64,000 nucleotides of DNA, from positions 5,626,761-5,690,760 of the forward strand of contig FN649728.1 of assembly GCA_000310025.1 (NCBI GenBank). The letters are read 5' to 3'. This DNA is from Ectocarpus siliculosus (Eukaryota > Sar > Phaeophyceae > Ectocarpales > Ectocarpaceae). Below, piece by piece: positions 36,435 to 47,513 of the stretch (positions are counted from its first letter, which is position 1; the number at the start of each line of letters is the position of its first letter). Under the pieces are notes generated by a model. That model was given only the letters and a program-made list of their open reading frames with translations, was not told the origin of the DNA and made no database searches. A program made the translations under genes and the position numbers.

Positions 36435-36655
36435 TACCGTATGTTGCATAAGATATCACACCCCCTGGATCGATTTTCGACGCTCGAAATCTCGGCAAGA
36501 AAAGCAGTGACGGTGCCGAAAATGGCGGCATCGGAACCGTCTCGTCAAGAGCTACCCGAAAACGTATCGTTTGATTCCGACATCTTCTTCGTCGTGGAGT
36601 AATCTAGCTTTGAAAATCGGTCCAGGGGGTGTGATATCTTACGCAACATACGGTA
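36435..36655. repeat. Inverted repeat, 53-bp arms, around a candidate start codon
   Basis: Arm 36435-36487 (TACCGTATGTTGCATAAG...) and arm 36603-36655 are reverse complements with about five mismatches. The 115-bp spacer contains ATG 36522 in a good context and a 26-codon frame (MAASEPSRQELPENVSF...) to TAA at 36600-36602. It may be a MITE-like element, or inverted duplication of sequence around a first exon. Confidence 0.7.
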
Positions 36656-37149
36656 GATGGGCCGCCATCCTCGGTCCCCTAGAACACTGCGCTACGCTAA
36701 TCATTACATGGTGGTTCGTTTGTTCGCCGTGTGATTTGAGCAGTATCCAGATCCACCGCGTTTGTTTGTTTTCTTAGTCATTGGGAAACCTCGCTTTGGG
36801 CACCGGCGTCGGTGCGGGCCCCGGCCCTGCATGTGCTCCCGCCATGATTGGTCCACCGATTGTAGCAGCCGTCCCTTTTGATGGGTTTCTCACTTGTGGC
36901 CGTTGGGCGTGTGGTGGGCGGTTGCATTTTTGCGACGCGATAGGATGGGAACGCTGTGAGAGGTTTCAATGTTCCCTGCGGCTTGGGTCGTGTCGGAAGT
37001 ACTACCGCTACTGCCACTGCTACTACTGCTGCTACTGGTGCTGTTCAACCGGCGATCGTACATGACGTGCGATATCTATCCAGCCCTTCCCCGCCGAAGC
37101 CTCCTGCCCCCCCTGCCCCCCCATGAAAAATATCGTCGTGTGTGTGCAG

Positions 37150-39729
37150 GACGCGGATCACCGAGCGAAGACGGCAGAGCTGAACCTCGCGGTAAACCAG
37201 TCTGCGCTCTTTGTCATTTGGTTTTCAAATTCCATATGCGAAAGAAGGTTGAACGGCGTTTCTACCGAATAAGAGGGCTAATCGTCAGCGCCTTCATGGT
37301 GGGTGTCGAGTGTTTTTGTTGCCTTCTCGCCTTGGTTATTTTTGACTTAAACCGGCGGTGTCGTGGAGAAAGGCCACATCTGGCACCTGCTGTCGGTGCT
37401 ATTGGGCGTGAATACAAGATGCACTGTTCAATCTGTTGGTGTTTCTATCCGCGAGGTTGGCCTTGACCACCTTGAGTGTGTGGTCCTTGATGTTGTGTTT
37501 TCTCTCAATCAGCTGACGAGCAACACGGCGGTGCCACTTGGCGTAGTCACTCTCACCAACCCTTGCCCCTTATCAAATTCAATGCCATTCCAATTGTAGA
37601 TCACAACCGCAGAAGCTGAACTGGCGGATTCGAAGAAGGAGATAGCGGCGTTAAAGGACAAATTGGTGAGAACAGATTCATTCGTGCCAGGTGTTCCTGA
37701 AGGACGTTATAGCGGGGAACTGTTACACCACGCTTTAACACGTTTGTTTCCATGTGTAGTCCCAACACGTTTCCATGCGTATTCGTATCCGGGGGGAATA
37801 TATATGTAGAGGCCCTGATCGAGATAACCTAATGCGGTTGACTAGATGTTTCGTCGATAAGACCGCTCACTGCATATGGGAGAATATTTGTGCATTTTGT
37901 TTCATCTGAATCTTGATGCAGGGCATTGACTACGCTTGTACGCTAGCAGCTTCTTGATGTTGATTTTGCGGAAAGTGGCAACTTAGCCGACGTATCCAGC
38001 AAGTTCCTCTTGAACGCTTACGGTTGGCACGCCCATCGAGGGCCCCGAGCAACCCTTGCTTCACTAAAACGTGGCGGTCGCTTGCGAGGGGCGAAGAAGA
38101 AGGCGTTTGGACAGAAATGAGGAGACCCCACGTTGAGGTTCTCGTGCGGTCAAGCACGGAGCAAGGGAGAACCTGGAAGAATGCGATCTCCTTGCACGGT
38201 TCTCCTTTGGTGGAGCGTGGGAAAATAGGTGGTTGACCCCTTCAAAATACAGCGCCGTCCGTGGGTGTGTGTACAACTTGGCTCATTACTGTTTTTCAGG
38301 CGCTCAAGAAGCCAGTCTGTTTTCCCTTGAGAATAGGTGAAATAGCCAGGTTTGGAAAATAAATTCAAACCCCGAGCGATGGTATCCTCTCTGTTGACTG
38401 AGTCAGACCACTGCTAACCAACGCTCCACCAAAGCAGAACAGCGGATGGTATAATCACATGCCTCCGGGTTCTCGCTTGGTCCGTTTTTTCTCTAACGAG
38501 ACTTTGAATGTGTAGTTTCTGCCCAAAGACTGTTTTTCTCTGGTGACTGGAGCCTCAAACAGGTGGTTCAGCATCAACGTTCGTTGCCAGGGGCAAAATA
38601 CTTTTCGTATGCCTCGACAACACCCGACATCTACTACGAGCGGGCAGAATGGCAACGTCGTGAAGCCAGGGTTTCTCGGAGCCCTCGATGAGCGCTTTCC
38701 AACCTTACCAACTTCAGATCGTGTTATTGTTTGCCGGCTGCTACCCCCAAAACAATTTCGAAAACAAGACGTACCAAGGCCTGAGGTAGTGCTTGACTAC
38801 AACCGGCACTGCTTTACACACAAGCTGTCTTCATACCCCCTAAATATCACCCGAAAGTTCTTGTTGCTGCTTATTGGAGCAAAACAAGTTGTTACTGCCG
38901 TTTAGGGGGCACGGGGTACAGCATGGTGTTGCTTACCTGAAATACGGCACTGCGTGAAGGACCGTTGTTTTCTTGAAGCCGATGAAACCGCGTTTGGAAG
39001 TGAGACTGGTGATTATATGAATCTTTGCGCGGAACCTCTGTCAAAAACTTGGGGTGCAGGAGGAGGCGGAGTACCAGGCCGAGTTCCAGGAAGTACTAAG
39101 GCGAAGTCCAACGACATATAAGAGGTGGAAAGTTGCATGCATTTTGCTCGTCCTCGTTTTCAGTGCTATTTGCCGACGCTTGCATTACGTTTTTTTTCGT
39201 ACCGCTACTTCAGCGTTGGAGCGCACGGACAGCGAGGCCAATCTTCGTTTGTGTTGGGAAAACTCCGTATATTCTTGAAAATTCGTGGTGAAAGGAATGA
39301 AGTCCCGACCTCCAAGATTGAACGGAGCGGAATCAACACCAACCAGCATATACGTTCAACTGGTTTTCTGATGCCCCCCTCGTTGGTTTCAGGTGCGGAT
39401 TGAGGTATGATTCTTATCGGGGGCCAACTTTCAGCGGGGCCGTTTCATATGACGGAGTAGCGAAGGAAGACCTTTGTTCAAAGGCGGCTGAATTCGACGA
39501 TATCGAAATGCTGAAGTTCGCAAGGGGGAAGGGACTACCATGGCCCCAAGATCTTGCATATGACGCAGCGAGCTGTGGACGTTTGGAATTACTTCGATAT
39601 GCCGTCGAAAATGGCTGCCCGTGGAACAAGGACAAATGCTATGATGCGGCCTATGCCGTGGGTGGCCATGTGCCGGCCCCGAGGGAAAACGATCCACACT
39701 ATAAGGCAGCAAAGTGGATAGCAAGATAA
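37150..39729 (+). CDS. Coiled-coil and ankyrin-like repeat protein (partial model)
   Basis: Supported exons: 37150-37191 (DADHRAKTAELNLA), 37600-37665 (AEAELADSKKEIAALKDKL, heptad-like), about 39060-39097 (EEAEYQAEFQEVLR) and 39393-39729 to TAA. The last exon holds degenerate ankyrin-type repeats with the pattern AA..GRLELLRYA.ENGCPWN.DKCYDAA, common in brown algae and some large DNA viruses of algae; it ends in KAAKWIAR. A coiled coil followed by ankyrin-like repeats suggests a scaffold or protein-interaction role; no enzymatic motif is seen. Joining 39060-39097 to the last exon requires a non-GT donor (AAG|GCGAAG) or an unseen small exon. The N-terminus could be ATG 36522 inside the inverted repeat, spliced at an unknown donor. 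The protein appears short for the family and may be a decaying copy. Confidence 0.5.
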
Positions 39730-39935
39730 GGATATCCTAGGCGGTTGTGGGGAGCCTTCGGCCGTCCGTAGTCCCTTTGTCTGCCTGGCGCTGTATATGG
39801 TCTTCTACCATTTTTATTGTTCTTCGGTGGTATGCACCCTATGCCTGTCTTTTATTTTTTCTTCGCGGCGTCGAGTGTGCCCTGTTTTGCGACCACGGCC
39901 CCCATGGATGTTTTGGACTAGAGAGCTAATGTGAG

Positions 39936-39966
<31 letters not shown>
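39730..39966. other. 3' flank ending in (CAA)n microsatellite
   Basis: Spacer after the ankyrin-like gene. A (CAA)10 tract at 39937-39966, preceded by GTGAGAAACA, resembles the tail of the local SINE family. It abuts the candidate LTR. Confidence 0.6.
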
Positions 39967-40412
39967 TGAAACGGAAAGAGAGGCTCTGATTTGGGCTGGA
40001 CCTCGTGACTTGAGTAGGTCTCGCTAGGCATGTGCTTGTGGCAGTTCGTGGCCACAAGCCCATGGTTGTGTGTATGGGAAGGAAGTCACGCTTTCAAGAA
40101 TGAATACCACAAGCTACCGACCTGATGGTAGCAGCCTCTCGATCAGTACCGAGTTCGAAGATGCGCGCTTGAACAGCGGTAGCGAGAGCCTAGAAGGAGG
40201 CTTGTGGAGCGTGGAGAAGGTCTCCAGTCGTGGATACGGTATGCACTTTGATTATTGCTGAGCACTGAAATGCCAACAGAGAAGAAGTGGGCTTCGTGGG
40301 GGCCCGAGACAAGGGGTTCCGCAATTGCAGAACTGTCCACACCACCCTATGGGAACAATGCTAATCCCGAAGGGTGCAACTCCTTGTAACCGTAAACTAT
40401 GTAACCGTAACA
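39967..40412 (-). repeat. Candidate LTR of the Ty3/gypsy element
   Basis: 446 bp starting TGAAACGG and ending CCGTAACA on the + strand, so TG...CA on both strands. On the minus strand a purine-rich GCTAGGGGGAA tract lies just upstream and the polyprotein C-terminus (40432-40749) ends about 20 bp before it, as expected for a polypurine tract and 3' LTR. No second copy is in the window, so the limits rest on the dinucleotides and position only. Confidence 0.5.
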
Positions 40413-40792
40413 TTCCCCCTAGCATGAACAGCTATTTGTCCAGTTCCTTCCGGAAGGTAAAACCTATCGGAAACAGCTTCAAGGCTTCGGCACGCGACAG
40501 CGGGGCACGGGGTTTGTTTGAGACGGGCGGAAGATCGTTAGCTTGCTGGGGGTGGTACAAGTGCCAAAGAGCGACGAAACCATCCAGCTGAAGGGGGGTG
40601 AAACTCCGCAGCATGACATCCTCCGATACCCAGTCTGACACTGCTCCGCTGCCCGCTTTCCCTCTATACTCCCAAACAACTCGAGCGCCCGATCGGCTTC
40701 TGCGACAGTCGGCAATGGAGACGAATTCCGATAGCTCAGCGGCTCCCAAAGGGAGTCTGAAGTCGGGTCCCCAAGCGTACGTTGCAAATTCG

Positions 40793-41671
40793 TCAGCGAC
40801 GGAATGTCTGAGCTAGGGAGGTCTGAGGTGGAAAGGCTTCACGTTTTCTTCTACCGTGCAAGCTGACTTCTACACTAAGGCCTGGTTGGATGACGTCCGT
40901 CACTTTCCAGGGCCCGGTGTATAAGTCGTGCTGAAGCTTCCTCCCTCGGCGGTCACGATGTCTCCTGCTCTCCGTCTCTCCTACCAGCATCAGGCTGTTT
41001 CTCCCAACCGCCACTCCGGCGGACGACCTCTCGATCGTCGCGTTAGCCTTCGCGCGCGCCGCCACTCGCAGCTCGTGCCGCTTCTCCAACGCAACGCGAA
41101 CCTCGCGGAGGTTCTGCTTGCGTCGCTCTACGAAGTTGTCTAGCCCTCCCTCCGTACTAGTCTCGTCTGTGAGGGGCACTAACGAGTCCAACGTCGTACG
41201 GGGCTTGCAGCCGAACAAGAGCTCGAAGGGAGTCATGTGAGAGGGGAGCGCGGTGTCAGGCAGCGTACGCTTGATCCAAATCAACGGGGACACATACTCG
41301 TCCCACCTGTCGGGCCATGACCTGCACAGCTCTGCTAGTAGTTCTTGCAGCCATCCACCCAGCCTCTCAACTGAGCCTTGGCCCCGTGGGTGATCAGCAG
41401 CACCGAACACGATGTCTGCTCTCAACCACCTGCACAGATGTTTGACCACTTCTGCTCCGAACTCTGAGCTCCCATCACAGCGAATGGTTCTTGGGACACC
41501 GAAAGTCAGACATAGCTCCACCAGCACTCGAGCTACACCCACAGCCTGCTTGGTCTCTAACGGGAAGCCGAAAGGGAACTTAGAAGCGCGGTCTACCACG
41601 AGCAGGATGTAGTTGTTTCCGTGAGTCAGGGCCTGTCGATTTTGAGAATGTCCATCTGCAGCTCGTCCCAC
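40793..41671 (-). pseudogene. Integrase segment of the gypsy element
   Basis: 292 open codons. The catalytic D-D-E region is recognisable: VVDRASKF, then TIRCDGSSEFG, then GQGSVERLGGW. A GPR/Y-like C-terminal region follows (LYTGPWKVTDVI). The upstream part (ELQMDILKID) is in another frame, so a frameshift separates it from the zinc-binding region. The enzyme would insert element cDNA into the host chromosome; this copy is not expressible as a whole. Confidence 0.88.
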
Positions 41672-41745
41672 GGTTCTAGCGGTCTACCTGGCATCATGGC
41701 TACACGTCTGCTCTGCGGTCTCTTGCGCCTACGACAGCTACATTA

Positions 41746-42726
41746 TCACACATACTGTCGGGTGTCACGCGTCATCGTTGGCCAGTGGAAATTATCACGC
41801 AGCAGTGACAAGGTTGCCCCTATTCCCGCATGACCATGCATCGTGTGTACCAGGGCGATGATATCGGCTACCATGGAGTCGGGAATAGCTGGCAGTTTCC
41901 TACCCTTGCCGTCACCGTACCGGATCACATGGTCAGCGCCTAAATCGTACCGCTTGTCCACACTTCCCCCCTGGCCGGTGCTCGCTTTCTCACTCAAACG
42001 CTTGCGAACCTGACCCAAAAGGGTGTCGTCCCTTTGCCGTTGGGCGAGGATGGATGGCTTGGTGAGAACCTGTGCCGCCCGGTCAATGGCTGACGTCCTA
42101 CGAACATCTGGTCCCGACGACGACCTCGGTACCTCCCCCCGTGCCGCGAGCACTTCACCGATGTCGTCGTGGCTTCGATGGACGGGCGACGGTGGTAGCG
42201 CTGGGAGCGGGGGTGCGGGCGGCACGGCTTCGACAGGTGTGGGTCCAGTCCCTGGCTCGTCCTGGAGGAGCCCCGTCTCTCCTACTGGTGGCAGTTGCAC
42301 GTCCCCGATGGGCCGCAGGCGTACGGATGGCGTGCGAGTCCTGCCGCTGCGGCGTAGTCCCCAGGGCTCAGCATCCAACGCTGCGCACATCGCAAAGGGC
42401 AGCGCTCGAAGGACAGAGAGGTTAGCGGTTACGGCCCCTTGGACCGGGGGTGGAGAAGGAACGTGGGCTACCGTATCCTCCTTTTGGTCTGCCTGTGCAG
42501 CGTCTAGATCGGCCAACCTCACACCGTCCAACTCTGGACCTAGCACTTCAACGGACGCGCCCTGTACCGCGGACGACAAATCGTCCCGAAAAGAGTCATC
42601 GACGTCCACCTCGGGAGTCCCTGCAACCGGAAGCCGCGAGAGCGCGTCGGGCATCACGTGTTCCACGCCCGCTTTGCATTCCAACACCATGTCGTACTCC
42701 ATGAGCCGCAACGCCCACCTGTGCAA
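41746..42726 (-). pseudogene. RNase H end and spacer/zinc region of the gypsy element
   Basis: 326 open codons continue directly from the RNase H domain (LHRWALRLMEYD, HVMPDALSRLP) through a Pro- and Ser-rich spacer to the integrase zinc region (ALVHTMHGHAGIGATLSLL). Two stop codons in a row follow at the position where the family has the Cys pair, and the next residues (CSCRRRKR) continue in the same frame beyond them. Confidence 0.82.
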
Positions 42727-42747
42727 CTTTGGGCAGAGTTCTCGACT

Positions 42748-43947
42748 TCAAAACAACCACGTCAGGGCCGAGCAATCAGTCACCAGCTTGAACTGTCTAC
42801 CAGCGAGGTAAGGACGAAAGTGGTCTACTGCCCACAACACACCCATGCACTCCCTCTCGGTAGGGCCCTGTCTAGCGTCTTCCGGCGAAAACCTGTGGCT
42901 CGCAAACGCTACTGCTCTCGTCACGCCTTCAATCGTCTGCATGAGAGAGCCCCCTACGCGCAGCGAGCTGGCGTCGGTGTGAAGCTCGAAGGGTCGCCCG
43001 AGGTCCGGAAAGGCGAGCACCGTCGGGGAAGCCAACGTCCCTCGCAACGAATGGAAAGCATCTTCCTCTGCAGTGGTCCAAGGGATGGGGAGCTTGCGAG
43101 CACGTTTCGAGGCAAATGCTTTGTTGCGCAAGATGTTGGTGAGTGGTGCTGCCGTCAGACTGTAGTTGGGTACAAACTGTCGGAGGTAGCCGGTCAAACC
43201 CAGAAACGTGCGCAACTCTTCTACCGTGTGTGGGCGAGGCATGCGAGCAATCGCGGTTAGCTTCGACGGAGCGGGGTACAAGCCCGTGCTGCCGACGATC
43301 ATGCCAAGGAACTCCTGGGACGCGGCACCAAAGATGCATTTAGCAAAGTTCACCGACAGGCCAGCAGCTAAGAGACGGGTGAGGACGAGCGTCGGCGTCG
43401 CAAGGTGTTCTTCCCATGTGTCACTAGCAATGAGGATGTCGTCAAGCCAGCTAAAGACACCCGGCAAGTGCCCCAACGCCGACTTTACTCTACGAGTGAA
43501 AGATGCAGGCAGTACCGTCAGTCCAAACCCTGCGCGAGTAAACTCCCAAAGCAACCCGTCAGCATCTCGGAAGGCCGTTTTGTAACGGTCTTTCTCGGCG
43601 ATTTCCATCTGGTGGAAACCGGAGGCGAGATCGAGCTGCCTGAAATACTTTTTGCCTTTCAACCCATCGAATATCGCATGCATGTCACTAAGGCCAACGC
43701 TATCCGACACTAGGAGCTTGTTGAGTTCACGCCAGTCGATGCACAGCCGTAGGGTGCCGTCTTTCTTCTTAACACACAGGCATTGGGCTGCCCATGGGGA
43801 CATGGAACGTCGTATCACTCCTCGGTCAACCAGTTGCTGTATCTCGGCTCTGATCATGCGTCGTTCCTCCGGCGAGAAACGCCGTTGCTTGGCGGCGAAT
43901 GGGGTGCAAAACTCGTTGATCAAAGGAAGCTCTAGCTCACCATTCAT
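42748..43947 (-). pseudogene. Reverse transcriptase-RNase H of the gypsy element
   Basis: 399 open codons. Reverse transcriptase motifs: INEFCTPFA, DGTLRLCIDWRELN, FRQLDLASGFHQM, then the active site WLDDIL, where most relatives have YxDD. Continuation: LGMIVGSTGLYP, LRTFLGLTGYLRQF, then RNase H FELHTDASSLRVGG and TERECMGVLWAVDHFRPYL. The frame stops at TGA (42745-42747) inside RNase H and resumes in the same frame, as expected for a single C-to-T change on a copy under no selection. Confidence 0.92.
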
Positions 43948-44022
43948 GTAAGCCGGTACCCGCTTCGGGTCGATGGGGAACAGACCGTCCTCGATGAAAG
44001 CGGCAAGTACCTCGACAAGCTG

Positions 44023-44816
44023 CTACTTCTTGAGAGACCCCAACGTCCCCATGTTGACTTTTTCCACACGAACGCGGGTGCCGGGCTCGGCCGGTGTGTT
44101 CGCGTCTCCGGGGGGAACAGTTTCTCGAGGCGGCAGCGGCGGATCAGACGCAGCAGGGGAGGTGTTAAAAAGCGACTTGACACCAGGTTGATCGCGGACG
44201 TTGAGGGGTATCATGCGAGCTATCACGCGACTTCCCTCAATCGATACCGTCTCTTTGCCTCGGTTGACAAGCTTGCAATAGACAGGCGACCCTGGTGCCC
44301 ACCACATCACTGCTCTAGCGACCCTTACTGCCGTTTCCTGTGCGAGATTGAACCCCGCCGTCGGCAAGATCATCACGAGCTGCCTGTCCTGCGGTTGGGG
44401 CCCCACTGCCGCTGCCTCCACCGCGCGCGCCGTAAAGCCCTCCACCGTGGCACGTGCCGCACATCCCACTCGAAGGAGATGGCGTCCTCCCACGCGATGT
44501 CTTCGTAGCCGGGTATCTCTGTGGGAGCAATGGGCTGCTCTGGCAAGGGGGTGTTCTCGCGAGCGGTGAGCAGACAAAACCGGTCCCGTGCTATGCAGAG
44601 GGGACTTAGCAGCAGCCGGTGCGTGCGGGGTGGTCGCTAAAAACGGTACCCAGGTTGCTGACGGCACAGGTCGAACCCCTTACCAGGGTGGAAATCAAGT
44701 CAGCTACCGTTCCTCCTAAAGAAATCCGCGCCTACGATGAACGCGTATGGTAACCCCTCAACGACACGCGCTTCGACGTCCCTCGCCCGTGCATTAGCAA
44801 CTGACACGAGTTTCAT
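44023..44816 (-). pseudogene. Protease and linker part of the gypsy element
   Basis: The protease C-terminal signature FIVGADFFRR is at about 44708-44740. A linker follows in the frame (PLPEQPIAPTEIPGYED), then, in another frame after about 44400, MILPTAGFNLAQETA and LVNRGKETVSIEGSRV. A TAG at 44023-44025 separates this from the reverse transcriptase ORF in the same frame. The protease active site and gag are not in the window. Confidence 0.7.
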
Positions 44817-45180
44817 GTGAAGACAACAACAACACCAACAACAACAACAACAAAAAACAACAATAACACACCCACGAAGACGCAAAATGTGAAGTCTTCC
44901 CGCTGTGCGGACGCATACATGCACATCTGGGAGGCACGCATGCGGCATGCACCTGGCGGCGAGCGCATCACACATCACACCGTCGAGGAGCACGACCAGC
45001 AGCGCAGACATAGGAATTGTGATAAGACAGACGGCAAATATTGCGTCAGGCTCACAACTTGCCCGCCACATTCATTCGTCAAGTAAAAGCAAGCAGTGTA
45101 GTCTACGTATTAATGGCACAACGAATCCATCTCTTTTTTTTTTTTTTATTAGGAGGGGGTCCGTGCTTGATTTTTTTTTA
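44817..45180. other. (CAA)n-rich tract and spacer
   Basis: ATGTGAAG followed by an imperfect (CAA)n tract at about 44820-44871 resembles the 3' end of the SINE family in + orientation and forms the breakpoint of the gypsy element. The remainder to 45180 shows no coding signal. Confidence 0.6.
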
Positions 45181-45325
45181 TGCCTGACACGTGTTTTGGC
45201 GGTTTGCTGCGTTGCCTGGCGAAAGTCAGGCATCTCAGGCACCAAACACCCTCTCAGGCAACCTCGATCTGAAAAGGGGCTGTCAGGCAATAAATCAGGG
45301 TTGCCTGATAAGGCTAAGCTTACCG
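45181..45325. repeat. TCAGGCA motif array, copy 1
   Basis: Four TCAGGCA and two TGCCTGA heptamers (plus near matches) lie within about 130 bp. The block ends GCCTGATAAGGCTAAGCTTACC followed by GCAGGGGCCCC. The same ending closes the array at 46786-46985 in the same orientation. Confidence 0.8.
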
Positions 45326-46785
45326 CAGGGGCCCCCAAGTTTGATTTCCGTGACGCATATTTATCGCACCTTTCGGACCAGAACGAGACCGATGATAGGG
45401 CACCGTTTGACGATCGATCTGTTCACTTCTGAGCAAGAAGAAAAATTACGCGCTCTTCGTCACACCGGTTTGGTAGTGCTTCGGCAACCGATGGCCGTGC
45501 TTCACAGGCATATGTGGCCCAATTTCGTAGGATATTGCATCCCCGCATGCCCAGGAGTTGTGGAGAGGTAAAACGCTCAAAGCTATCGGAGATTGCACAC
45601 ACAAACAACACGCGGTAGAGTTCAAACCCCCGACAGAACAACATCAGCAGAAGGATAACAACAGGACGCTGATCCGAGACCAGCTATCTATGAAAATCAC
45701 GAGGGGCCGGGCCAATACGACCTGTGCGCCGTGGGTATATTCATGCGCCGTGTGTAACCTGGCGGGTGTTTGTTGTTGATGTTGAGTGGTGCAAAACAAC
45801 AGCAGACCGATGATCACAAACGAACCACACACAACCTTCCCAATTCCAGAGATCGCACCTCCCATCGAGAGAATCCGAATAAGCGTGAAGGGGCTACTAC
45901 TGCTGCTGTGCGTTATCAGGATGGTTCCCCGCGGGATCGGTTCAGGTTGCCTAACTTGCGCCGCGCTACTGACTCTCTGTCTTCGAAAAATCCGTGCAAA
46001 AAAAAAATGCACGGCCTTGCGACGAATGATGCTAGTTTAGCTAGCGGTGTGTCGTGTGGTCGTGCAGCAAGATGCTGCCAGCTAACTTTTCTTGCCCGTG
46101 CGTACATGAAAGGGATTGCGGGAAAGTCGAGGGGGCGCCAATAATCTGGCTGGCTGCTCGCATTTACCTCCGGTCATACTTTAAAAATCCTGGCCCCCTG
46201 CTCCTCCTACAGCTCGTTGACTGTTAGCGTTGTCTATTTATTTAGCGCTTCTGAACACACCAAACAGATGGAAGTGGGGGAGGATGGTAATTATCGGTTT
46301 ACCATGCCTTGCGTCGGCGGGGAATGCTTTGCTTGTTGTCGAACGTTGAATGTCCGAACCTTGTTTTGAACGTTTGTTTGCTGTCTGGTTTCTTTGGCAT
46401 CTATCTGTACAACAACAATCAATCTTCTTTGCGAAGTAATGGTTTTCTCTGTTTCTTTCTGCTCCTCCAGCCTCTGTGCGCTCTCTGTACCTCGCCCCTC
46501 GCCCCTCGCCCGCTTCAAGCAACCTCTTGCTGATGTTGGTGGAGTACGTACTGAGTCGAGACGCATGGATGATGGGGTGAATGGGGGGAACCAACAACGT
46601 ACAATATGTATGTATGACGGGGCAAATAAATGTTGTTTGCAACATAAAACAATAATATATAGTTTTCGTCAACTACGTGTCTGAATACTTCAGTGTAAGC
46701 CCTGAATGCCAACACTGCCGGTGCACGTTAGTTGCGCGCTACAGTTAGTTGCGTAATGAGGGCACCAAAACGACTTGAATGGGTT
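45326..46785. other. Spacer between the two TCAGGCA arrays
   Basis: About 1.46 kb between two direct copies. A + strand frame at about 45395-45568 (IDLFTSEQEEKLRALRHTG) looks mildly protein-like, but no splice partners or family were recognised. Short frames on the minus strand across 46238-46672 are not supported. The whole interval could be the inside of a non-autonomous element. Confidence 0.3.
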
Positions 46786-46985
46786 TCAGGCAAGTGTCAG
46801 GCAAGTTTTCAGGCAAGGTTGCGTGATTCAAATCAGGCATTTCAGGCAAAAACCTGGTGTCAGGCAAGTGCCTGAAATTTTTCCTGACCCCAAAATTTTT
46901 CGCCTGCGGCGGGCTGTTTTGCACATGCCTGAAGCACGCCTTCGGCGTGCCTGATAAGGCTAACTAAGCTTACCCTGCGGCCCCT
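46786..46985. repeat. TCAGGCA motif array, copy 2
   Basis: Six TCAGGCA followed by three TGCCTGA heptamers in about 165 bp, with a complementary CACGCCTTCGGCGTG hairpin near the end. It closes with GCCTGATAAGGCTAACTAAGC and lies about 170 bp upstream of the candidate start codon at 47154. Confidence 0.85.
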
Positions 46986-47153
46986 GTATCGCGCGGCGCA
47001 ACTTTGGCCGATACATAAAGCCTTTTTTTCCCTGCTGGGGATGAGAGGGGAGAAAAGGTCGCTCGTATGGAAGATTAAGATTTCATGCCTTGCCAACTTC
47101 TGCAGGCGTGCAAAGTACATCTGCCTGCGGCGCCTCGGGGTTGATCAGCTGCC

Positions 47154-47513
47154 ATGGTTGCTTCCTTCCGCGGCACCGACTCTGACCCGGGATCAAGCGG
47201 TTGTGCGAAGTATGCATATTATGGAGCGTTGTCCGGCGGCGGTGGTGGTGCATCAACGGGCGTGCCGCCGCTCGCGATCCAACAATCAGTTATGGCGGCT
47301 GAGGGTGCCCGTCACCCAGCAGTAATGCGGCAGATTCGCCGGATGAGAGTTTTGGTGGTGCTTGTTGTGGCCGGGGCAGGACTGCTGGCGGCGAGAGTAC
47401 GCAGGACCACTACAGCAGCAGCAGATCCTGCGTTTATTCGTACCGATGGAGCAGGTGGCGGAAGGGAGGCCTCGAGGATTGGAGTACAGGAGGAGAGTGA
47501 ATCTCGAAGCAAG
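47154..47513 (+). CDS. Candidate first exon of a type II membrane protein
   Basis: ATG 47154 in GCCATGG context opens 120 codons ending at an AAG|GTGAGA donor. After a Gly-rich N-terminal half there is a basic residue cluster (RQIRRMR), one hydrophobic segment (VLVVLVVAGAGLLAARV, about residues 63-79) and a hydrophilic stem. This is the arrangement of a signal anchor, as in Golgi glycosyl- and sulfotransferases; that function is only an inference from topology. Downstream exons were not recognised; a + strand frame at 47811-48044 is a possible but unconvincing continuation. The TCAGGCA array just upstream may lie in its promoter. Confidence 0.4.

Larger units (their letters stand above)
40432..44816 (-). 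mobile_element. Degenerate Ty3/gypsy retrotransposon, pol region
   Basis: Minus-strand order is protease end, reverse transcriptase, RNase H, zinc-binding region, integrase, C-terminal domain, the gypsy order. The protease tail is at 44700-44816 (FIVGADFFRRNG). No gag and no 5' LTR are present; the element is cut at 44816 by CAA repeats. The C-terminal part at 40432-40749 (WVSEDVMLRSF, LFPIGFTF) is in another frame from the integrase. In-frame stops occur at 44023-44025, 42745-42747 and near 41743, and frame changes near 44400, 41650 and 40770. It cannot make an intact polyprotein. Confidence 0.9.

Noticed and set aside
39393-39729. Integrated copy of a large algal DNA virus gene
   Set aside because: The ankyrin-like GCPW pattern also occurs in some large viruses, but it is abundant in brown algal nuclear genes and the locus has introns.
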